A stretch of DNA of 64,000 nucleotides from Apiotrichum sp. Y4204 (Eukaryota; Basidiomycota; Tremellomycetes; Trichosporonales; Trichosporonaceae): NCBI GenBank assembly GCA_025531455.1, contig JAMYHL010000032.1:62001-126000 (forward strand), given 5' to 3'. Below the pieces are notes generated by a model. It saw only the letters and a list, made by a program, of their open reading frames with translations. It was not told where the DNA came from and made no database searches. A program made the position numbers and the translations under genes. Of this stretch, positions 22,242 to 32,223 are shown in pieces. Numbering within the stretch: the stretch's first letter is position 1; each line of letters starts with the position of its first letter.

Positions 22242-22548
22242 TGGCCAAGCGTCGCCCCGACGACTTGGTGTATACCACTGTCGCTTTAGACCCCAGAATT
22301 CCAATGGGCTCGCCCCGGGTTCTGAGATACGTTTACTAGCATGCTCGTGGCCGGCTCCCCGGTTCGCGTCCTTCTTTTCATGTCATCCGGTTTGTATAGT
22401 ACTCTACATTGGGTTTTGTGACCAACCAACCCCTGCTGTCTCCGTAATTCCGTAGACGCGCTGCACACATAAGTCGCCGAGTGGAAGACCTACTCATCAA
22501 CCTGCCGTCCCTCGAATTGCAAGAACGGGCCTGTTTGTTCTCCCCCTT

Positions 22549-23383
22549 CTACTGATCATGGTCATGACTTGAGACGGAGTAGTATTCTCGCTGGTAGTGG
22601 ACAAGCGAGTCCTTGCCTGTCCCGCGCACGGCATCGACAACTTTGCAGATGAATAGCTCGCTCCCCGGTGCGTCGACCGTCGTGTCTCCGCCCACGTCGC
22701 GGAGCGGGATGCAGTGTACGACCTCACAACGGAGGTTTCCAACGGCGTCAACGAGTGCCGGCGGGTTGGCATTGTCCCACTGCGGCGCAGTGAAGATGGG
22801 TCCCTGGTCTTTGCCAGGTTTGGCAAGGGCATCAGCTATCGGCTGATCTACGCCGGCGAGAAGGCTCATCGTGAGCTGGATGGGTGCCGGTGACGGCGAC
22901 GTACACGGCCGCAAGAGATCAGCCATGCGCGAGGGTAAGCGGAGGGAGAAGGCGACAAGCGGATGTGGTTCGAGTGTGAGCGATGCGAAGGACGTGAGTG
23001 TTGCGCCGTGAAAGGGCGCCGAGCATGTCCCGTGTGTGCGTGCGACAGCTACGACGACCGGCTGTGAGTTAGACTCTGCAACAAGAAAAAATACTCACTT
23101 GTGCCACACTCCGAAGAACATCGCGCATCCTCGCACCAGCCTCCTTCTCCGATGGCCGTGGGCGGTTCTCAACTGGTTCGCGGTCCGCGCACGCGGTCTC
23201 AGCTTCTTCTGGTGCTTGCGGTGCTTGTGCCGTCGCGGCGGCGGAAAGAGATCGGGAATGGCTCGCGGCGCCTACTCTTCTGCTTGGCGACGGGACGGGG
23301 CGTGGGCTACATGCACAGCGCGTAGCGGGACGCCGCACAGCGTGCGCCCGTGGCGCGATCGCCCGGAGCGAGGTGGAGAACAT
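22549..23383 (-). CDS. Flavin-reductase-like (FMN-binding) protein, probably mitochondrial
   Basis: Two exons (23099-23383 and 22549-23061) flank a 37-nt intron and give 265 residues. The first about 60 residues are rich in Arg, Ser and Ala with few acids (MFSTSLRAIAPRAHAVRRP), which fits a mitochondrial presequence. The body matches the flavin reductase-like FMN-binding domain: MRDVLRSVAQPVVVVAV is not exact, but MRDVLRSVAQ-PVVVAVA followed by APFHGATLTSFASLTLEPHPLVAFSL is the typical opening, and GSELFICKVVDAV the later strand. Members reduce or bind FMN and often supply reduced flavin; no partner is evident here. The gene converges on UBC9 (stops 308 bp apart) and is divergent from the Lys-rich protein gene across 380 bp. 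Confidence 0.82.
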
Positions 23384-23763
23384 GAATAGAGGATCACGGC
23401 TGGGGTGCGCGCCAGTGCCTGCCGATTGTAGGTGTCGTGGGCTTTATCGATGCGTTTCTCGGCGCGCGTCGGACTGTATGTCGGCCGGGGTGGTGTTGAA
23501 CCGTTTGTCGCCGTGTGTCGTCGTCGTAGGAAGTAGATCGTTGCAAGTTGTGAACACTCGACGGGAGTGGGGTTTAGTGGACCTGATAGGCGGAGCAGAG
23601 TTCAAGTCGGCAAAGAATCGGCAAGTGACCGGAGAGTGGAGGCATCTCCGTCTCTCACTTTTTTGGGTGGCGACTCTTTGGCAGTGGAGCAAGTTGCAAG
23701 TCGGTTTCGACAAGCCTCACGATTGATATCACTCAGTGCTCTCTCCAGCACGCATCCACAAAC

Positions 23764-24277
23764 ATGTCTGGTGAGGTGTCTAGTGCTGCAGGATCTAACT
23801 TCAGAACCGGTGCAGGAATCGGTGCAGGACCAGCTCGCGGCGCTCGCAGCGCGCAAGGGCACGCAACAGGCTCACCCGGGCCAGTCGAACACCCTCGTAC
23901 CGGCTGCCAAGTTGGCGAAGAACAAGCGCCTGCCCGCGACGATGATTACGCCGGGAGGCAAGATTGAGACGTCCAAGAAGGCCAAGACGCGGGCGCAGAG
24001 CAGCAAGAAGAAGAAGCGGTCCGAGGCTGGCAAGGAGAAGGCGCTCGAGCGGATGGAGCAGCTCGAGTCCAAGGTCAAGCAGCGCGAGGAGAAGCAGGTG
24101 AGTGATGCCGCCCGGGTGGATACATGGGGGAGAGTGGGCGGAGGAATTTACGTGTGGTGGCTGGCACAGACCATGTCCGATACGGAGGGTCGGTTCGGTC
24201 ATGCCCACTCTTAAGACGTTGAGACACGACTGACATTGCAGGCGAAGCGGAAGCGCGCGAAACAGGCCTGGGAATAG
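23764..24277 (+). CDS. Small Lys-rich, probably nuclear or nucleolar protein
   Basis: Exons 23764-23770, 23805-24097 and 24242-24277 give 111 residues beginning MSEPVQESVQDQLAALAARKG. The first intron (34 nt) has a CTAAC branch and CAG acceptor. It is the only choice I found that joins the ATG to the open frame. The second intron is 144 nt. Residues about 55-111 are highly basic and helical (KKAKTRAQSSKKKKRSEAGKEKALERM and a coiled-coil-like stretch), ending KRKRAKQAWE. This composition suggests a nucleic-acid-binding or ribosome-biogenesis protein, but no family can be named. It is divergent from the flavin-reductase-like gene. Confidence 0.65.
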
Positions 24278-24801
24278 ACGGCGACGACGACTCGGGCCGC
24301 AACTCGGCCTTCATTTGGGCCACGCCCTATAATGTTTGTACTACTGTAGATGCATTAGAGCCACCACACCTGCACAGAGACGATGGCGGGGACAGTGGCG
24401 AGGTGGTCGTTACGGAGTTCTAGTGCCGATGCCGGGATCCGGAACGGTGTCAACGCCCTTCTCAGCCCAATCTTCTTCTATGTCTTACGCAATGCTCAGC
24501 AACTCCGCTTGCTCCGATTCTCCCATGTCACCTGGTCAGCTGCGCAGCATGCACGCCGAAGGTCCGAAGGTCCGAAGACCGGCGTTGAGACAAGTTGGCA
24601 CCCCCAGGAGTGCGCCCATGCCCCGCGCTGACTGATCATTCCACCCTGTCCGATTGGCCCGATGAAAAGCGACAAGTCATCCTGGCTGGGACCTGTAGTG
24701 GTGGTCAGTCACTCTTTACCCGACACTCGCATCTCCACTTTCGAGTCCACACTCCAACTCTACTTTTCTCTCCACACCATCTCACAACAATACTATCCAA
24801 A
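24278..24801. other. Intergenic region upstream of NFU1
   Basis: No gene is seen. The final 100 bp are a CT/CA-rich leader ending in CCAAA before the NFU1 ATG. Confidence 0.4.
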
Positions 24802-25883
24802 ATGATGCGTTCCGCTATCGCCTCATCATCACGTCTCCCCCGGGTCGCTGCACGCAGCGTGCGCCCCGCGCTCGCCCCGCGCGCCGTCGCGCCGTTCATG
24901 AGCTCGGCGCGCACCTTTGCCACCTCCTCCCCTAACAACCTGCTTATCGACCGCCGCGCGCGCGTCCCTCGCGTCGCCCCCAAGCTTGGTGAGTTGGTCT
25001 GAGAGATGAAGGGATTTGGATAGTGGCTGACGCTGCGTCCTCTTGTCGTTACTGGGTGTGTTCCACGTCGTTATTCTTTTCGCCACTCCATCGCTGTGTT
25101 CAATCTCACTCTACTCCACCCACCACCCAACGATCGAAATATAGCTCGCACCATGTTCATCCAGACCGAGACGACCCCGAACGAGGACTCGCTCAAGTTC
25201 ATCCCCGGTGTCGAGGTCATGCCGAGTGGCACGCACGAGTTTCTCGACCTCCGCTCGGCGCTGATCTCGCCGTTGGCCACGCGGCTGCTGAATGTCGAGG
25301 GTGTCGTCGGCGTCTTCTTCGGTCCCGACTTTGTGACCTGCTCAAAGGATGAGTCACACAACTGGGCGATTCTGAAGCCTGAGGTCTTTGCGATTCTTAT
25401 GGAGCACTTCTCGTCAGGCGCCCCGTTGTTCAAGGAAGGTTCGGAGAGCTCGGGTGCCGAGGACACGCGCGTGCTGGATACCGACTCGGAGGTCGTTGCC
25501 ATGATCAAGGAGCTGCTCGAGACCCGCGTCCGCCCGGCGATCATGGAGGACGGCGGCGACATTGAGTACAAGGGCTTCGTTGAGGACACTGGCCTGGTCA
25601 TGCTCAAGCTCAAGGGATCGTGCCGTGGCTGCGCTTCGTCGAGCGTCACCCTCAAGAACGGCATTGAGCGTATGCTCATGCACTACATCCCCGAGGTGCA
25701 GGGAGTCGAGCAGTTCCTTGACGACGAGGAGAAGATTGCCCTCGACGAGTTCAACAAGCTCGAGGCCAGGCTCGCAAAGGAGAAGGAGTCGCGGGGTGAG
25801 AAGCCGGAGTGAGTGAGTTGGGTGACCCCCTACATCTCAGAACCCGCTGACACGACAGTATGAGCCAGTACATGTCCGCCTAA
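24802..25883 (+). CDS. NFU1: Mitochondrial Fe-S cluster scaffold/carrier Nfu1
   Basis: Exons 24802-24988, 25145-25808 and 25859-25883 give 291 residues. The N-terminus is an Arg/Ser/Ala-rich mitochondrial presequence (MMRSAIASSSRLPRVAARSVRP). The Nfu N-terminal domain begins at MFIQTETTPNEDSLKFIPG. The C-terminal NifU-like domain contains VRPAIMEDGGDIEY and the cluster-binding C222-x2-C225 in KGSCRGCASS. Nfu1 delivers 4Fe-4S clusters to mitochondrial enzymes such as lipoyl synthase. The last intron (25809-25858, branch CTGAC) replaces an immediate stop with the short tail DMSQYMSA; without splicing the protein would end two codons later, at KPE. I prefer the spliced form because splice signals and frame fit exactly. 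Confidence 0.94.
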
Positions 25884-26159
25884 CTGTAGTATGCATAGAC
25901 CTTTCTCATCAGCAGTGTCTTGTCTCGCGTCCGTGACCCAAGATGGAAGACGATGCTGGTTGGCGCAAAACGTCGCTCCATTAGGGCGAGACACCAATAC
26001 TGGAATCTCTCTGACACTTGAGCTGTGTCGACGTCTGGCAAAGATAACCTTATACCTCCCACGACATCAAGCACACCCATCTCGAGCTAACTCATCGAGC
26101 TCATCGAACTAACTCTGCGCTGCGTCACGCGTCGGCACGCCGGGAGAACCAACACCGAA
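25884..26159. other. Short spacer between NFU1 and tRNA-Lys copy 4
   Basis: No gene is seen. The leader just before the tRNA (AACCAACACC at 26147-26156) is shared with tRNA-Lys copy 5. Confidence 0.45.
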
Positions 26160-26242
26160 GCCTCGTTATATCAGTCGGTAGATAGTTTGACTCTTACTAC
26201 TAAGATATCAAAATGTCATGGGTTCGAGCCCCATACGAGGCT
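26160..26242 (+). tRNA. tRNA-Lys(CUU), copy 4, with a 10-nt intron
   Basis: This is the only tRNA-Lys copy on the plus strand. Mature arms and the intron CTACTAAGAT are identical to copy 1. The trailer TGAGCAGCTGCGA continues for about 20 bases in close similarity to the trailer of copy 5. A TTTTT run at about 26270 is the likely Pol III terminator. Confidence 0.95.
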
Positions 26243-26686
26243 GAGCAGCTGCGAAGACGCAGCCTCTGCTTTTTCGGAGACGCGACGCTGGCCCGCGTGG
26301 GCCGCAATCAAGCGTAGTTGAGCTCATGAGCTTGGACTGGCCGCGACTGGTCGACAGGTAGGCAAGGCGGGCACAAGAGATAATCAAGGCAGGAACCTAT
26401 TGAAGCTGCTCGCGCAAACTCCAGTCGTTGCTCTCTGATAGGTACATGCTTGTTCAAGTTCTTCTGATGTTCGAGCTCAACTTGTCCGATAACATCACAT
26501 TGAACACACTCTGAAACTAGAATCAAGGAGGACAATAGTCGCAGCTTGGCGTCGCGAATTTGCGATGAGTGGACCTGTCCGTCCACATCAGCCTTTGCTC
26601 TCCTTACGTTGCCGACTCGAGGAGCCCATGATTGGAGATATTTGCTCATTCTGTCGTCAGTTGAGCCGCTGAAACATCCAGCACCA

Positions 26687-27037
26687 TCAGGACTGGACGT
26701 GGTACTGATCGCCCTCACATCCACCAAACCAGGACTCACCATTAACCGGGGCGTTTGGACCGGGGTACGGGTCCTCAATCATCCCGCCGGAGGGCAAGCG
26801 ATGGCCGAAGCGGGTTGGCGTCGGCTGGGGCACGACCGGTTTGGGATTCCACCAGCAGGCCCAGGTGCATCCCCGGCTGTTAGGCGTGCATCCGTCTCTG
26901 GGGCAGCAGCGGCGGTAGCCTGGCGGGCAGAGGTATATCGGGGTTGAGGCGGGATAGTTCCTACGGTCCTCTGCAAGGGGGGCGGCGAGAACTGGGGAGA
27001 TTGCCAGAAGGAGGAGAGAGATGCCGGGGAGATACAT
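26687..27037 (-). CDS. Small secreted Cys-rich protein
   Basis: From the ATG at 27035-27037 the frame gives 116 residues with a clear signal peptide (MYLPGISLLLLAISPVLAAP). The start of the longer frame at 27133 would bury this signal, so it is rejected. The mature part has a dense Cys core (IYLCPPGYRRCCPRDGC, then GCTWACWW), followed by a Pro-rich, Cys-free tail and one more Cys near the end. The size, signal and Cys pattern resemble fungal secreted effector-like or antimicrobial-like proteins, but no family is recognised and no activity is claimed. A GTGAGT inside the last 40 codons (VNGESW) may be a 5' splice site, in which case the C-terminus would be shorter or different. Confidence 0.55.
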   Translation of the reverse strand: MYLPGISLLLLAISPVLAAPLAEDRRNYPASTPIYLCPPGYRRCCPRDGCTPNSRGCTWACWWNPKPVVPQPTPTRFGHRLPSGGMIEDPYPGPNAPVNGESWFGGCEGDQYHVQS

Positions 27038-30000
27038 TGTCAGTTGGGCTGGGTACGAGTTGGAGTCGCGAGGGGTCCGGTTATTATACGCCTCCAGGAG
27101 GTTGGGCAGGGCCACAGACACCGGGGCGACCAAGCTGGGTTGACACAGGAGTTGTCAGTTCACAATGCTGGCCGTTTCCAGTGCAGGTCAGCAACAGAAC
27201 AGCACTAAGCATCCGTGAAATAAGCATAGTGCGGGAACGGTGGTTCCGCAGGGCGGTAGCCATTCGGACTGAGATATCACGCTCTGGACTGTCGGCCCGC
27301 ACTTCCTCCCGGCAAGGAAAGTGCAGCTCAGTCACAGTATCACGAGACTGATTTGCGGGAGGATCGAATGGGCCCAGCCTCGCCGGAGCAGTGTGGGTTT
27401 AGCGTGCACGTTGGAACAGGAGATTGAATGCAATGAGTGCAATCAATCAAATAAGGTTAGTCTGCTGATACCACGATTAAGCATGCCGACAATCTGGCAC
27501 ACATCCGCCCAAGGCTTTCGGCATCAGCCTGGCGGGTGACGTCCTCGTACGAGCTCCACAGCATTCATTGAGTAAATAAAAACGAGATGGCGCTTGTGGA
27601 AGCAAGCTTCATGGGCCTGTACACCGCTTTTCCAAACCCCAACCTTGTCCCAGAACCCTGGGGCAGGCTGGTGTTGTTGATTGCATGGCGCCGCAGGCGC
27701 AGATGCGCGTCAGAACATCCGATCTCTGGCCACGGGCCACCAGTCGACCGCTATGGTCCCAAAGCTCTTCCGATCTGTTCCTTTGCCCCTCCAGCCTCGT
27801 GAGATCAGCAGCACGCCCTCGAAGTTCGGGGGTGATCAGGCGCACGGATCACACCACAAAGGAAGAAACCTCGCGATGGGGAGGCGATGGCATCACCTCG
27901 CGCTGGACGCTGTGCCTGTGAATATTTCCCTGTTGATCCCGACTGGCTGGCCAGGTAACACGCTCGAGCGCGCGACCGTATCCGCTCCTGCTTCCTCTCA
28001 CAGGCTTCTAACGATAGCCATATCTCAGTGGTACGGTAACTGGCGCGTGCCTACTGTAGTCTGCTTGACAGATGTGGCCTTCGGTGGCCTTCAGTGGCCA
28101 AGAGGACTCCAGTTTCACTGTAGAACCTTTGTTCCGGAAAATGTAGGCGCATTTTTTCAATGCTCGTATCGGGCCCGGGACATTCTGATCGCCTGATCGT
28201 CCTGAGCGTTCCGAGTGCCCCAGATCTCGGCTTGATTCACTCCGACGGTACCAGGGGTCCGAGGGCGCCAGGAACGCGCGGTGATGGTCCTGGCTGGTGG
28301 CAGCAAACGTGAAGATGTGTGTGGCTTGAGATGGATCATCCGTCAGGTTCAGCAGTGCGTCGATCCATCTCACCTAGAGATCAACGAGATGGCGACAGTA
28401 AAGACCAGACAGTATTAGGCGGAGTCGGATCACAGGCGATGGGGCAGGCACAGCACTGCGACCGTGCGCGCCCATCTTGTTGACACGGAAATCAAGGAGG
28501 GCAACAGTATGCCAGGAAAGTAGATGTCTGCTGGTGCCTTGTTGCTGATGCCCGTGCGCTCCTATGCATCCCGGCATCTCATGAATACACTCGGGTCAGT
28601 CATCTCCCAGGTGCCAGGTCAATATGGCGCATGTGGCGGCCGAGAAGCTGACATGTGGGTAATGACAATGTCCGTGCGCTGCCCAAGCATCAGTGTCACC
28701 ATCTTCTGTATGTACCTCGTACGTTCCTGGAACTTCAGAAGTCACGACTCGTTTCCTTTGCGCTGTGACATTTGTTCGTGCGATGGGCGGATATCAGGAG
28801 GATCAGCTTCCAGCAGTGATCGGCACGCAAGGCTCCCCCGCTCCTCGCCATCACAGCCTCCAACCACTGCGAAGCTGCAGCCATTCGCCTTGCCTGGTAC
28901 ATGTACAGTAGATCTGCACAAATCCACCCATTCATCCACGCATGGCCCTGCCGGCAGGATGCCTGAGGGTTGCCGCCCTTTGCGACCGTCGGCCACCAGT
29001 GCCACAGCGGCAGGAGCAGAGGCGGGCTGGAGAGGGATCTCTTGCATGAGTAAAAGCGTGTGTCTGCTCCAGATGACCAGGTCGGTCCTGCAGTTGATAC
29101 CGTGCTTGTAGAAGTTGGTCTGAAGCATTGCGTTTGACACTTGATACCTTTGGAGGTAAAGAGACGCGATCCGAACAGTCACCTGACTCCGCGCTCTGTG
29201 GTGTGTCTCCATTGCGTTCTGTGTTCCGTGTTCCGTATTCCGTTCCGCTCTCCGTTGCCGTGTGCCGTGCCGGTGCCGGTGCCGGTCCACGGTTTGTTAT
29301 AGAGACGGGAACGAAGGTTACAAAGCACTTTAGCCAGCTACTGCTGGCTCGCGACCCTTGCGCTCGAGCCTTTGTCTCGGGCAATAATCACTCTCATTAG
29401 GGACGTCAGTGCCTTGATCACTTCCCTTCACCGAGAATTAGAGGTGAACGCCACGGTCGCCTCAGGAGCCCAGTCGCCTCGAGATTGTCGGTCTTGCCGT
29501 GAACAGTAGAGAAAATTTCCGGTTCAGTAAGCCGCAGATCTCATCAAGCACATGCATCCAGCAGGTTGCGTAGGCGCATTAAGACATAGAGGATACAATT
29601 CGTGGTGTGTGGCGCTCAGCGCAACATGACTCAGTCGACACACACACACGCACACGCGGCAGGAGAGCTTGGCACTGGAAAAGAAATGCAGGGTGTCGAG
29701 TTGGAACTGGTGGGTTGTGAAATGCAATGGGGGTCACCTCTCAGTGGTGACAGAAGACATGAATGTTGGTCGGAATGTGGCGAGGGCGTGTATGCGTGAA
29801 GGAGAAGAGCAATATAACCCCTAATGGCCCGCGGCGACAATGTTTCAAGACAAATAATGTGCAAGTCGTGAGAAGGGAATGAAATAAAAATGGTTGAAAG
29901 CGGGCATGCACGTTGATTTGCCTGGCGGGCTGGGGGAAAATAATGTGCGCAGAGCGAGTCGAAGCGCGTGAAGACATGACGTGTATGATACAAAAGAGTG

Positions 30001-30073
30001 TGCGAGGGAAATACGTTGGTTCGTGGTATGCTGGCGCACGCACTGCTGTGCGCCGGGACAATGTCTTGATCAC
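27038..30073. other. 3-kb gene-poor region
   Basis: Frames up to 195 codons exist on both strands, but they overlap, lack splice support and match nothing known to me. A degenerate tandem of TTCCGTG-like units lies at 29210-29285, passing into GCCGGT repeats. Short CA repeats lie near 29640-29660. One copy of the TACTGTAC octamer (as GTACAGTA) is at 28903-28910. Confidence 0.4.
29210..29285. repeat. Degenerate TTCCGTG / GCCGGT short tandem repeat
   Basis: The sequence reads as successive variants TTCTGTG, TTCCGTG, TTCCGTA, TTCCGTT and so on, then TGCCGTG and three GGTGCC-type units. It lies in non-coding DNA and looks like slippage-derived low complexity. Confidence 0.6.
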
Positions 30074-32223
30074 CTACAGACGCACCATGGCGTCGGAGGC
30101 GTAACGTTGCAGAACGGAACGCTCAAAGGTCCGTGGTTTCGTGGAGCCAAACATGAGGGGCGCCTGGCCCATGGACACCGCCCGTGGGGTAGGGCTGGCG
30201 TTCGGCAATGGAGACGAGTCTGGCTCGTTCTCCTCGGTGATAGTTGGCCCCGAAACCCTGCTGCCACGGCGACCGAGGGCTGCAGATGCAGCGGCCAGCG
30301 TAATCGGAGGCATAAGGCCGCCTGTAACAAAGGGCTGTGCGTCGCCAAAGGTGTAAGAGCGAGCGCGACCAAAGTGGCGCAGAGAGAACTCGGCATAATC
30401 GGTGTCGCAGCGCTTGGCGTGCTTGGGGTCGTTCATGGTGACGTAGGCGCATGGATTGCAGTGAGCAGGCGATGTCTCAAAGAAACTTTTGTAGCCGCCT
30501 TCCAGAATGTACACCTCGGGGTAGTGCAGCTTAGGATATATCGGTGGAAGGTTGAGTCCACGGTCTCTGCTGCGAAAGTCTTTCGCAAACGTAGGCGCGC
30601 GCTTCAAACTGAATTCGCAGTGGAAGATAATAACAATGCGCTGATCAGACTCGCCGCTAACGCTGGGCGTTGGCAAAGGCCCAGCGTTCACACCAGAGTT
30701 GGGGGTGAGCAACAGCTCGTCAAGGTGGGCGTTGTTGCGCACATTGACCGCACCCTCAATGTGTCCACCGTCGTATTCGTACTGGAAGCGGCAGTCGAAA
30801 ACGTGATAACGGGTAATCTTGTCGTTGTACCGCCCACACAGAACGTCACGAAGAGTCTCTGCGGTGATGCGAACGAGACCGTCGTCGCGGACCGAATGGC
30901 AAGGCAGAATCTTGTTCTCCAGTTCGGCACCGTAATGGAACATACCCCCCGAACCGAAGTCGTTTGGCATCTCCTCGACAGCCGTCTTGATCTCTGTCGG
31001 GATGTTAGGCACCGCAGTGCGAATCGTTTTGACCCCCGGAGAGCCATCAATGGCATCACGAGGAACCCGACCATAGCGACGCTGGTACTCGGCGTTGGTA
31101 CAATTGGCCGACGGCGACGCATCCATCTCCGACTCATCGTCACTCTCATTGGGGTTGACCAGCGAGAACGCACGGCGCATCCCGGGAAGTGATGGATGGC
31201 GAATCTTGGGCCCGTTCATGATAGGATAGGCCGACGCGGTCGACGCTCGAGGCAGATGGCCACTGGCAGTGGCGAGGGGCTGCAATGGAGGGCGTTTGTA
31301 AGGCGGGCGCCTCGAGGCTTGGCTGTTTGCACGGACACCACCAAGCATCACGCCGCCCATGGAGGCCGACCTGTCATGGCCCCGACGACGAGTGATTGAC
31401 GGGGAACTGGAGGGAGACCCTGGCGGAGACGACAGCGCAAAGCCGCGTTTCGTGCCGACGACCGCGGGTGCCGGTGATTCCTCAAAGAACTGTCCAAACC
31501 CGGGAGAAGCGACACTTGGTGATGCCTGGGTGCTCATGCGGCTGGGAGCGGGCGAGTCAACGTCCATCATGTCACCGCGAGAGCGCGCTGGTGACTCGAC
31601 TGCAGGTGCCGACTAAGATATTAGCTTGGGCGCCACACATAAGGCGTCAGACAACTCACGTCACGTCGACCCATCAGAAAGTACTGACGGGGAGTTCCCA
31701 TACAGTCCTGCGACAAAGTGGATTTCAGAGGCACAGGTGATGGAGCTGTCGTTGTGAAGTGCGGCTGCTCTGGAAGTGCTGGAGGCAGCATCTTGGTCTT
31801 AGTAGAGACAGGAAAAAGCTGACGACTGGGGCCTGCATTGTTCGTGATTTCCTGCCCAAACGTACGACTGGGGCCTAGAGGGCGACGCGAAGAAGCTGAT
31901 GATTCTTTCGAGGTGAAGTTGAACGCTGGCTGTGACTTCGTGGCGCCGGTTGGGCGAGGAAAACGGAACATCGGTGATGGGGAAGGAGGAGGCTTCTTCG
32001 CGCCTTTGCCAAGGAACAAGCTGGAGGGCGGGGGTGGGGGAGAGTCGTTGAAGCAGAACGACATGGACGAGTTGAACGACTCATCCATCTCGACAGGAAA
32101 GTCTGCGTCCACTTCAGTCTTTGTTGGAGACGGAACCGGAGACATGTTGGGCGAAGCGCTGGCCGAGCCAAACGGGCAGTCCGGAAACGTCTCCATGGCC
32201 GGAGAGGAGGAGAAGGCGTCCAT
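30074..32223 (-). CDS. CDC25: M-phase inducer phosphatase Cdc25
   Basis: Exons 31660-32223 and 30074-31612 flank a 47-nt intron and give 700 residues. The Cdc25 catalytic domain is a rhodanese fold with the dual-specificity loop H-C-x5-R, seen as HCEFSLKR with Cys near residue 520 and Arg near 526. Also visible are YHVFDCRFQYEYDGGHIEGAVN and VYILEGGYKSFF. Cdc25 removes the inhibitory phosphates from Cdk1 and triggers mitosis, acting in nucleus and cytoplasm. The N-terminal 400 residues are disordered, Ser/Pro-rich and full of SP/TP sites, fitting regulation by kinases. The start is taken at ATG 32221-32223 (MDAFSSSPAMETF). The frame stays open to an ATG at 32550, but that part looks like translated CT-rich leader. 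Confidence 0.93.

Noticed and set aside
28524..29111. 195-codon plus-strand frame
   Set aside because: Composition and lack of motifs suggest a chance frame in gene-poor DNA.
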